Source: Branchiostoma floridae
Taxonomy: Eukaryota; Chordata; Leptocardii; Amphioxiformes; Branchiostomatidae
DNA length: 64,000 nt
Reading direction: 5' to 3'
Assembly: GCF_000003815.2 (NCBI RefSeq)
Contig: NC_049990.1
Span: 5,407,374-5,471,373, forward strand
In this document: in pieces, positions 56,351 through 64,000 of the stretch
How the letters are laid out: each line of letters opens with the position of its first letter
How positions within the stretch are numbered: position 1 is the first letter of the stretch
Notes under the pieces: generated by a model
Seen by the model: the letters and a program-made list of their open reading frames with translations, nothing else
Databases searched by the model: none
Told to the model about the DNA's origin: nothing
Translations under genes and position numbers: made by a program

Positions 56351-56704
56351 CAGGGCTCGAAATACTTTTTTCTGCATACCTGCACTGGTGCAGGTAACAT
56401 TGAAAATTACCTGCTCCAGACAAATTTTACCTGCACAACTATGAATTTTAATAGGAAGTATGGATCATACTGAAATTGTTCAGGAACTATAGCTATTTTT
56501 TCTGTTATACTTTATAAGTGGTAGCAGTCAATGCAGCTAAGAACAATCCAGATACACCTATATCATACTATTCATAGGACATTTATGTATAAAACCCAGT
56601 ACATGGACCAGTGCAGGTTAGGTGCAGGTAGACACCAGAAATACCTGCACAGATCCAATTTTACCTGCACTAAGGTGCATATGCAGGTGGTATTTCGAGC
56701 ACTG
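56351..56704. mobile_element. hAT-like MITE, CAGGGCTCGAAATAC termini
   Basis: Left CAGGGCTCGAAATAC, right GTATTTCGAGCACTG, with one mismatch. Flanked by TGGAA on both sides. The interior has many ACCTGCAC repeats (TACCTGCACTGGTGCAGGTA). The CAGNG terminus fits hAT-type elements, though the visible flanking duplication is 5 bp rather than 8. Confidence 0.85.
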
Positions 56705-58770
56705 TGGAAGGATGGCAAGCTAAGCCATTTGAGAGGGTCTGCATGGGGGTCCAGACAATGATTTTCGCTGAATTCAAAAGAACCCCCTAGTAGATGTATT
56801 ACGCTAAATCAAGAAAGGCAATCACGCTAAATTTGGTCGTCTCGCTATGAATTACCTAGATATTAAAGGTGGTGTTCCCTACAAGTTATGGGAAATAAGA
56901 ATAGGCTGCCTACACATTAGCATGGAGCATGGAGACCCTCATTTGACTTTGAATCAGAACAACATCTACATGACATGTATCTTCTTCCTGTTGTAGGAAG
57001 TTAGCCTCAAGGAAGATAAAGGAAGATGGATTGCCTGTTTGACCTTGCGACTGACCCTGAGAATAACGGGTGTCTCTTCAAGGTCAGGGAGACCTCAATA
57101 GATGTTGCCATAGAAAACAACTTCAACTGACTGCAAACGTTAATGCCAGGCCTTAGCAACAATTCTATGAAATTAAACATACATGTATCTGAAGCGACCA
57201 TGCATTAAATACTTGCATAAAAGTGGCCATGCATTAAATAAGTTGATGGACTGTGGTTTCAAACTGCAATATTTTCAAGGTAAACTTTGGCGATATAACT
57301 TATCTGTTTTTAGTTTGAACCTTTGGTGTTATAACTTATCTGTTTCTAGTTATCCCTGAGAAGTTTCAAGGGAAAGTCAGAACTATTGAAGCAAAGGAGA
57401 ATGGATATAAAAAAAATTCCCGACCACCCCCTTAATGTTGCAGATAGACTAATCCAGAGGTAATCCAGGTTCAGTGTGCAGTTGTTGATTTATGTTCTAA
57501 TGTAGAAACATGGCGCTGGCACAACAATGCTAATTCCCAGACTGTTTTTAGAAACATTTGTTTCCCCGACTATTCAGCCCCCATACCGGAGGGTCTGCAT
57601 GTCCCTTTTCTGTAAAGTGTAGGCAGCATACTTTGATTCGTCGTAATTCGTAGAGAAAGTCGTCTTATTCATGTAAATTGCAGCGAGGAGACAATATTTT
57701 GCATAAACGCCTTGAACTTCCTTGATTTTAGCATAATACATAGAGTGTTCTGAATTCAGCTTAAAGTCTTATAGGAACCCCCATGCATACCCTCCAATAT
57801 CACAGACAACTTGGGGAGGCGGTAGCCTGCAGCGGTTGGCCCTTTTCCACTTTGGCAAGACTTAAGTAGAATTTTCCAGAAAGGAAATGGTGGGAACAGA
57901 AAGTTTTGTACATCTTAAGGGAAAACGCTCTTCCCAATAGGATACTCTTTGTACTGCTTTTCCCCACTGCAATGGGACATTGTGCCTGTATGTCAAGTGA
58001 ACCAACAGACTGGCTGTCCCATTGCAGAAGAACCTATGGAGCTTGATATACTGCAAAACTGTTGGAGTTCTGGTTCAAAAGTTTAACTAAAGTCTAAAGT
58101 AGTATGGTATGCTGTATTTGTCACCTGTTAAGCATTGTCTTGGGTGTGGAGTGATTCAGAGTTCGAAAATGCTTCCTAGCTTAGATCTCTAACAAAAAAC
58201 AGTGGGTAGCTGCTATACAGCTTATGACTCATCTGCAAGTTCAAAGAAGTCAATGTTATAGAAAATTCTTAACCCATTTCTCACAAACCAATCTTTCACC
58301 TGGTATGAACGCTATATTCCTTACATAATCTTTTGCCACATATCTTGCATAAAACATTCACATGTGCATTATCTTTGAGATACATAATATTGATAGGAAA
58401 GTGTCTCATAGTGATATTTTCAACAAATACATATTGAATCTCTCGAATGTCAATGAAACTTTGAAATATGGGTCAATAAAGTCTGTCTGCGCAGAACTTG
58501 TCAGCAATACTCCCAGTGAGGGTATCAGAATGTTCATGTCACATATTTCTGTTGAATCCCTCCCTACAAATGTCCTTGTCTGTTATGGCAGAGCTATCAC
58601 AACACACACACCTGAGGGTCTGCATGCTCTTTTACGTAAGGCGTAGGCAGCCTATTTTATTTCCCGTAATTCGTAGGGAAAACCATCTTATCTACGTAAA
58701 TCGTAGCGAGGTGACAAAATTTAGCGTAATTGCCTTCCTTGATTTAGCGTAATACGTAGGGGGTATGTGG
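56705..58770. repeat. Region with three copies of an AGGGTCTGCATG element
   Basis: Copies begin near 56730, 57590 and 58614. The last two share GGCGTAGGCAGCCTATTTT-like, CGTAATTCGTAG, ATCGTAGCGAGG and CTTCCTTGATTTAGCGTAAT blocks; the first carries them inverted. Between them is unique AT-rich sequence with a few direct repeats (TATAACTTATCTGTTT twice near 57300). No exon recognised. Confidence 0.7.
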
Positions 58771-59049
58771 CGTATGTTGCTCATGAATCATCTTTTCCTG
58801 ACGTTTTCACGGGTGTCCATGATCCTCGGCCCCCAGCCCTCGCTATCCTTTTGCAATGTCCTGATGCAATTTCCTTGTACATAGGCTAATACATCTCTAC
58901 CGTACGCAAAAGAAATCGTAATTATTCCTGACACAAACAATTGATTTTGACCTTGCATTATCATGTAATCCTCGTTTCCAATGGATTGGACCACTCAGAT
59001 AAAGTGGCATACTGATATGTCTTTAGGTATATAGAACTCTTTCTTATTG
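58771..59049. other. No gene seen
   Basis: Short AT-rich spacer. Confidence 0.5.
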
Positions 59050-60348
59050 TTATTACCTTTGCCAGAATGGCTAAGGTTATGTTTTGGGCTTGTGAGTCTG
59101 TGTGTCTGTGTGTTAACAGCATAACTCGAGAAGCCTTGGATGGATCCCGATGATATTTGGTAGGTGGGTAGGGGTCGGGAAAACGAAGGTCAAGTTCGAT
59201 AATGGGCCCCCTAGCGGCTTGCTAAGGTACTGCAGCGGAAACTCAATTTTTTATATCTCGTGTTCTGGACGTGCTGTGGTCATGATTTTTGAGTGGTAGA
59301 TAGCCCTCGAGGCAGAGAGTAAGTGCTGTGAGTTTGGGCCCCCTAGCGGCTTTTTTGGAACTGCAGGCGCCGGTTTCCTTTCAAACTTTGGACGAGAATA
59401 ACTCTACAACGTGTTGACGGATCGTCATGATTTTTGGTATGTAGATAGAATGAGTGATGACTTACATAATGGTATACTAATTATGCAAATCAACAGCTAA
59501 TTTGCATAATTAATGAGGAAAATTCATAAATCCACTGCATTCCATGATAGGACTTTCAAACTTGTCACATATGTAGCTGGGAAGGAGAGAAATGTCGATA
59601 GATATCAATTATGCAAATGATGACCTCATTTGCATAATTAATGAGAAAATATGAACATGTTGACGGATCATCATGTTTTTTGGTATGTAGGTAGCGTAAG
59701 TGAAGACCTACATAATGAGATACCAATTATGCAAATCAACAGCTAATTTGCATAATTAATGAGGATATTTTATGAATTCACTACATTCCATGATAGGACT
59801 TTAAAACTTGTCACATATGTAGCTGAGAAAGAGAGAAATGTTAATACATATTTATCATGCAAATGATGATCTCATTTGCATAATTAATGAGAAAATATGA
59901 ACGTGTTGACGGATCGTCATGTTTTTTGGCATGTAGATAGCCCAAGTGAAGACTTATATAATGTGATACTTATTATGCAAAAAAAACAGGTAATTTGCAT
60001 AATTGATTAGGAAAAGTTAATAAATCCACTGCATTCCATTATAGTACTTTCATCAAAGTTGTCACATATGTAACTGAGAAAGAGGGAAGAGAGTAAGAGG
60101 TGTATTTAAAGACTTTGAAAGAGAATGGATCAAAGGATCATCATGATTTTTGGTATGCTGATAGCTTAAGTAATGCTTGATACAATTTGATATCAATTAA
60201 TTGTAACTTGGGATCTAATTTGCATAATGAATGCCGAAATTTTATAAACCAACTCCAAGCATATAATTATAAAGAAAATGAAATGAGTAACGCATTTGTC
60301 TGCAGACATCATTCTACATAACAAACCTGGTTTATTTGGCAAAGGTAT
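59050..60348. repeat. Long element with four ~244-bp octamer-rich units
   Basis: Opens ATTACCTTTGCCAGAATGG and closes with the inverse-like TTTGGCAAAGGTATG. Inside, GTTGACGGATCGTCATG-type blocks near 59407, 59653, 59895 and 60125 are each followed by ATTTGCATAATTAATGAG once or twice. The opening (AACAGCATAACTCGAGAAG, GGTACTGCAGCGG) resembles the 24.1-kb element. Confidence 0.85.
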
Positions 60349-61231
60349 GTGTTCGTGGAACTCTAGTTAGCAATTACTTAGACATTTGTTTTGAGGTTCG
60401 GTAAATGATTACTGTAAAACTTGACATACACTGTACCCGTTACAATTGTTATCTTCAAATGATACGCACGCATCCTTACACATTTGGTGAGGTCAAGGAT
60501 AGTATAATGTCAAGAAATTGTCCATCGATCCAGTTAGGCGTACTGTGGTGTCACTAACGCCATCTGTTGGACGTTGTGAAAACTGCAATCTGGACAGGGC
60601 TTCCACGACCTTGTACAAAGTTATAAAAACATCACTTCGATGATTACAATTATCAAATTGATAAACGGAACTATACAAGCGGAGGTTCAGTCCCGGCTAT
60701 TTGTTTGACGTGTTTTAGGTGGCCGGGAAACATGAAGAAGATGGTACAAAATAGAAAGCGAGACAAATGCCTAACAAATCATGTAATTGGTTACATAAGA
60801 TGGCAACGATATTACATTTCTGTCGTGCCGACTATATGAGTTCAAATAAGGCTAGAGTTGTTTGGCATACATTACATACATGTATTCACACAAATCATGA
60901 TATCGTTAAATGCTAAACGTTAAACAGTTACTGTACCTTTCGCACATGTTTGTTTCTTGTTAAACTGTTAATTCATATCTGTCCCTTTGTTCAAATAGAA
61001 TAATTCTTTGTTATTTTTTTCTGTTATTCACATCTCAATCAATCTGTACCCCATTAGGCCTAGGAAAAATGTTGTGTTTCCTGTTTCAGTCCTGAAAAAA
61101 TAGGGTCGGTAGGGTAGGTAGGGATTATTTCTTTCCATTATTCAAATACTACTTATTCATTTATTTGTAGTTTGGCCAACACTGTAGTTATACAATACAA
61201 TTCAACAAAGTAAAACTGAAGTGCATGAGGA
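60349..61231. other. Intergenic, no gene seen
   Basis: Contains a G-rich repeat GGGTCGGTAGGGTAGGTAGG (61103) and one CTCF-like motif (separate entry). Confidence 0.5.
60558..60570 (-). promoter_or_regulatory. CTCF-like motif
   Basis: CCAACAGATGGCG on the minus strand fits CCASYAGRKGGCR at 12 of 13 positions. Motif match only; binding not shown. Confidence 0.3.
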
Positions 61232-61330
61232 CACTCAAACACCCAGCCTCTCGTGGCCATGTTGCGAACACAACTAGAGCCGACTAATTATGCTGATTAC
61301 ATAACTGCGAACAACATAATCTTTGCCTTG
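61232..61330 (-). pseudogene. Broken duplicate of the secreted-protein gene's 5' end
   Basis: AAACACCCAGCCTCTCGTGG with CCATGTTG is identical to the start of exon 1 at 62930-62955. On the minus strand it encodes MATRGWVF and then diverges (ECPHALQF), losing the signal-peptide core. Upstream, the promoter block GACTAATTATGCTGATT (61282-61298) is also identical to 63009-63025. It lacks exon 2 and a donor. It lies downstream of the intact gene, in the same orientation, and is probably the remnant of a tandem duplication. Confidence 0.8.
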
Positions 61331-61449
61331 TTTTCTTTTGTTTCCCGCATGCTTATTTGCTTACAAAGACCGTATGCCGATGCAGCGTGGTGTTTGTTGG
61401 TGCGTGTCTTTACCTTGGGCCAGTTGATTGGCCAGCAACAAACGTCGTA

Positions 61450-61582
61450 ATACCCCTGTCACATTTGGCGAAAATCGATCGGACGACGATTCTGCGGCAT
61501 ACGCCCGAACCTCGCTTATAATAACAACTTTATTGCACAACAATTGTACAGGGTAGAAAGTATGGCTTACATGTGACAGGGA
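61450..61582. mobile_element. Short MITE related to the 21.9-kb foldback, with nested retrotransposon tail
   Basis: TACCCCTGTCACATTTGGCG and AAAATCGATCGGACGACGA match one arm of 21910-22101; the other end is ATGTGACAGGG. Inside (61517-61570), on the minus strand, is the family B tail GTACAATTGTTGTGCAATAA. Confidence 0.8.
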
Positions 61583-61750
61583 CGACTTTTTGGGACAGTC
61601 CTCAGTATTCTTCCAATAGAAACCGTTTGGGTTTAGAGTATCACATCTTTTCATCCAAATCCCTCCGGCTTTGTGCAGGTAACAGGAGGACGAAGGACGC
61701 AGAAATTGGCACATGGATTCATTTTGAATTCTTGACCTCTATACCAACCT

Positions 61751-61913
61751 CTATTGGAACATGATATTGTTCAGTAAGGCAGAAACCGCCGAGAGAGAAT
61801 TCTTCAGGTGGTTCACAGACCGCTGAAGACCCTCGATGGTCTCTCGGTCTGGCAGGTTCCAGTGGCGGCCAACAAAACCAGACGTATCACCTTTGAAGAT
61901 GAAACTAGTGTGC
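61751..61913 (-). CDS. Small secreted protein, exon 2 (terminal)
   Basis: The acceptor TTGATTTCAG ends at 61914 and the exon runs to TAG at 61753-61751. Joined to exon 1 in phase 2, its first base completes a glycine codon. It encodes HTSFIFKGDTSGFVGRHWNL, PDRETIEGLQRSVNHLKNSL and SAVSALLNNIMFQ. The last ~30 residues form a likely amphipathic helix (IEGLQRSVNHLKNSLSAVSALLNNI). The whole protein is 98 residues, with a single cysteine in its mature part, so disulphide linkage would have to be intermolecular. The nearest AATAAA on this strand, ~220 bp downstream, lies in an inserted retrotransposon tail. I recognise no family. Confidence 0.85.
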
Positions 61914-62817
61914 CTGAAATCAATCAAGAAACAAAACTCACATCTGATTTATGAGCAGATCTTATTATATCTTTAGATCCGACAACTCTCGTAAATTAAT
62001 GCTAAAAAACGTTAGGTAGTTACATTGCTTTGTTATCATAAAAGATGTACTTAAACCAACGATTGGTCTTACATGATTGTAGCATGATAGTAAAAATTGA
62101 TACATTTTGTATTAGGGATATTATGGATGTAAGATTTATTTTGGAGATCTGTTATGTAGTTTGTAGTCGTACAAAAGTCCTTTCAGTTAGATACTGCCTT
62201 CATCGCTGTATTACATGGTTTTGTATATGTGTTCTACAATGTAAGTGTTTAGCGACAAACGATACACAGTGCTGATGCGAAACTTGGGGCACCGGTGCGG
62301 CACTGCGGGGTTCGTTCACTGTAGCACTGTTGTGTTATTTTCGTCGATCTTTTTAAAATGTAGATATTGCGTAGATAATACGTATGACTCAGAAGACAAC
62401 AAACTACAAAAAACGGCAGAAAATTTGTTCTTTATCTCTGAAATTCGTCTGAGTGTCTTTCGAACCCATCGGTGCCGCATCGGTGCCCCAGGTGTAGTGA
62501 AATACCAACTTTGTTGCATATAAATTGCGTTTCAATGAAGAGCAATAGATATAGGTGTGCATTGACAGAAATCTCTATACACAAAGCATGACATCTACTG
62601 ATATATAACTACGGTCTATAAGGCTAATCTACTTAATACAAAGGTGCATTTTATGGGATGAAAATGGTCTGTTACAATAATCGGAGGGATTTCTAGCGTC
62701 TAGACATTCTTTGATATAGATTCCTATGTATACTATTGTCAAACGAAAACTCTGATTTCGAAACTTCATGTATGAAATTTGTCGAAAAGGGTACCGGTAA
62801 GTTTCAATAGAACTCAC
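61914..62817 (-). other. Intron of the small secreted-protein gene
   Basis: 904 bp, GT...AG. It carries a family B retrotransposon relic on the plus strand (about 61960-62075, ATCTTTAGATCCGACAACTC, GCTTTGTTATCATAAAAG) and the MITE at 62285-62490. Confidence 0.8.
62285..62490. mobile_element. MITE with TGGGGCACCGGTGCGGCAC termini
   Basis: Left TGGGGCACCGGTGCGGCAC, right GTGCCGCATCGGTGCCCCA (one mismatch). Adjacent CTGCGGGGTTCGTTCACTGT is found inverted in the 43.8-kb hairpin loop. Lies within the intron. Confidence 0.9.
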
Positions 62818-62951
62818 CCATTGTCCACATGACGAAGGCCAAGCGTGCAATCATGCTCTGATAGGCTGTCGGATGGTGAAGTGTTTGTACCAGACCAGGC
62901 GACTCCGGTAACAATGACGAGCAGGACAAACACCCAGCCTCTCGTGGCCAT
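62818..62951 (-). CDS. Small secreted protein, exon 1 (start and signal peptide)
   Basis: The ATG at 62951-62949 is in good context (TCAACATGGCC). The exon encodes MATRGWVFVLLVIVTGVAWS, a typical signal peptide (Arg in the n-region, VFVLLVIVTGVA core, cleavage likely after AWS), then GTNTSPSDSLSEHDCTLGLR and HVDN. It closes with two bases and the donor GG/GTGAGTT (62817-62811). NTS is a possible N-glycosylation site. Joined to exon 2 the frame runs without a break to a stop, giving 98 residues, so the gene appears complete with two coding exons. The protein would be exported; a peptide, lectin-like or defence role would be guesswork. A broken copy of this exon lies at 61232. Confidence 0.9.
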
Positions 62952-63008
62952 GTTGAGCACACAACTAGATCCGTGAGGGATTGTGGCGAGCTGTGGGCTC
63001 TGTAACCA

Positions 63009-63025
63009 GACTAATTATGCTGATT
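63009..63025 (-). promoter_or_regulatory. Conserved upstream block with TAATTA core
   Basis: GACTAATTATGCTGATT, about 58 bp upstream of the ATG, is identical in the broken duplicate (61282-61298) although the sequence between it and the ATG differs by ~38 bp. TAATTA is a homeodomain-type core. No TATA box seen. Confidence 0.4.
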
Positions 63026-63579
63026 GTGTGACCTCGAGTAGGATAGCCCTTGCTTTGTTCTTTTCTTTTGCCGCCTGCTCATTTGGTTGAAAGGAGCTCG
63101 TGTGGTATACGTATTTTATTCATCTTCTTTTGGGGTGTTTGCTTTGAATACAACAAGCGGCGCAATTTAACAGTCTCTACTTTCGCATACTAGTATCCCT
63201 TAAGATATCTGGACGGTCAAAATTTATCTTTGCTAAGAAAAATAACATAGCTGCTGGCGGAATTAATCAAAACCCTTGTTTTTAACTGCAAACGTTCCTG
63301 GAGTCCTTTCACTATTTTCCTCAGTTCAGTGATAACTGGAGCTACTCCTCCTCGCCGCTAGGTGGCGCAGTGGTGAGGCCCCAAATATAAATTTCGGTCC
63401 TATGTAATACATTATTCACATTCCTGTGTCTAAATACAACAGATTTAAAGCAACTCCATACCATTGGATTTGGCTATATCTTAAGGTCTAACGGGTCTCA
63501 TAATGTTAAGATAGAAAAATATTATGAAAGAGACTTATGTTGATTGTATTGGTGCCCTAAGATCGATGAGACTTTGGGA
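63026..63579. other. Intergenic, no gene seen
   Basis: Contains the CTCF-like motif at 63355. Confidence 0.5.
63355..63369 (+). promoter_or_regulatory. CTCF-like motif
   Basis: CCGCTAGGTGGCGCA fits CCASYAGRKGGCR at 12 of 13 positions. Motif match only. Confidence 0.35.
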
Positions 63580-63622
63580 CTGGTGAGGTGAGGTAAGGTG
63601 AGGTAAGGTAAGGTAAGGTAAA
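63580..63622. repeat. (GGTAA)n short array
   Basis: GGTGAGGTGAGGTAAGGTGA with further GGTAA units. It adjoins a worn family B retrotransposon tail (63623-63780, AAAGACTGCTTTGTTATAAG). Confidence 0.8.
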
Positions 63623-63834
63623 TACATAAAAGACTGCTTTGTTATAAGAAAAGATGAAACACTTGATTGTATGGGTATTTTAATCCACTATTGTTTAGTC
63701 ATTAGATTTACTATTTTGTAGTTCATAGTCGCCCATTACAAAGTTACTGTACTTTTGTCGTGTCAAGAAAGCTCCTTCTTCTTTTTATCAGCCTGTGTCC
63801 ACAGTGTATTCTACTTGTCGTAACCTGAAAAAAG

Positions 63835-64000
63835 TCAAAGTCTTTGTCTTCTGTAAACATTACAATTTACCAGCTTTGTCATAATCATCCGGTCGTGCTG
63901 GTTACGGACGAACATGGCTTTCTCTCTCCATCCATCCCTATCCTCCATAGCATTGAGCAGACCGTCCACTGAGCAGCAAGCGTCTTCGCAAAGCTGGTGT
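63835..64000 (-). pseudogene. Non-LTR retrotransposon ORF2 C-terminus, entering from the right
   Basis: On the minus strand the frame from 63999 reads HQLCEDACCSVDGLLNAMED, RDGWREKAMFVRNQHDRMIM and TKLVNC before a stop at 63837-63835. The LL.AMEDRDGWRE motif and the following Asp/Met-rich run match the fragment at 11826-11930 (LPKAMEDREGWRKR). A GTAAAT donor-like site after TKL is present, so an exon of a host gene cannot be excluded, but the match favours a retrotransposon tail. It is cut by the window edge. Confidence 0.55.

Overview
The window is eukaryotic, almost certainly from an invertebrate chordate, and most likely an amphioxus (Branchiostoma). Genes are split by introns with consensus splice sites, coding density is very low, and the interstitial telomeric repeats are TTAGGG. 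Most of the sequence is made of dispersed inverted-repeat elements, tRNA-derived SINEs and 3' fragments of non-LTR retrotransposons. The genus comes from my recognition of repeat families such as the one ending in GATTATATGGATGACATCC; I could not search a database. Most long open frames here are chance frames through repeats.

Layout. 1-1.5 kb: satellite with a ~155-bp unit. 1.5-9.2 kb: SINEs, small duplications and a reverse-transcriptase relic (8.1-8.6 kb). 9.2-13.3 kb: a ~2-kb tandem duplication, one copy carrying an inserted MITE. 13.3-15 kb: MITEs, retrotransposon tail, 157-bp repeats. 15-26 kb: mostly unique AT-rich DNA with tandem blocks (18.6, 20.6, 24.1 kb) and foldback elements (21.9, 23.2 kb). 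26.9-36.2 kb: MITEs, CA tracts, tandem arrays, and nested elements at 32.8 and 35.7 kb. 38.3-39 kb: a signal-peptide exon and CpG-rich flank beside an interstitial telomeric block. 40-44 kb: dispersed repeats.

Real genes, all on the minus strand. (i) 61751-62951 is a complete two-exon gene for a 98-residue secreted protein of no family I recognise; a broken copy of its 5' end lies at about 61.23-61.33 kb. (ii) 45178-46856 holds the last two coding exons of a gene entering from the right, joined in frame; I do not recognise it. (iii) 38297-38363 is a first coding exon with a signal peptide whose later exons I could not find. (iv) 44363-44566 looks like a terminal exon of another gene or a relic. 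Other exon candidates (15.2, 36.4 and 40.1 kb) are weak.

Other notable structure: a 2.56-kb minisatellite (50.6-53.2 kb) in which each 50-bp unit has a branch-point/polypyrimidine/AG string, a preceding cluster of RFX X-box palindromes, a composite MITE present at two loci, and two CTCF-like motifs flanking the secreted-protein gene. The listed genes do not form an evident pathway.
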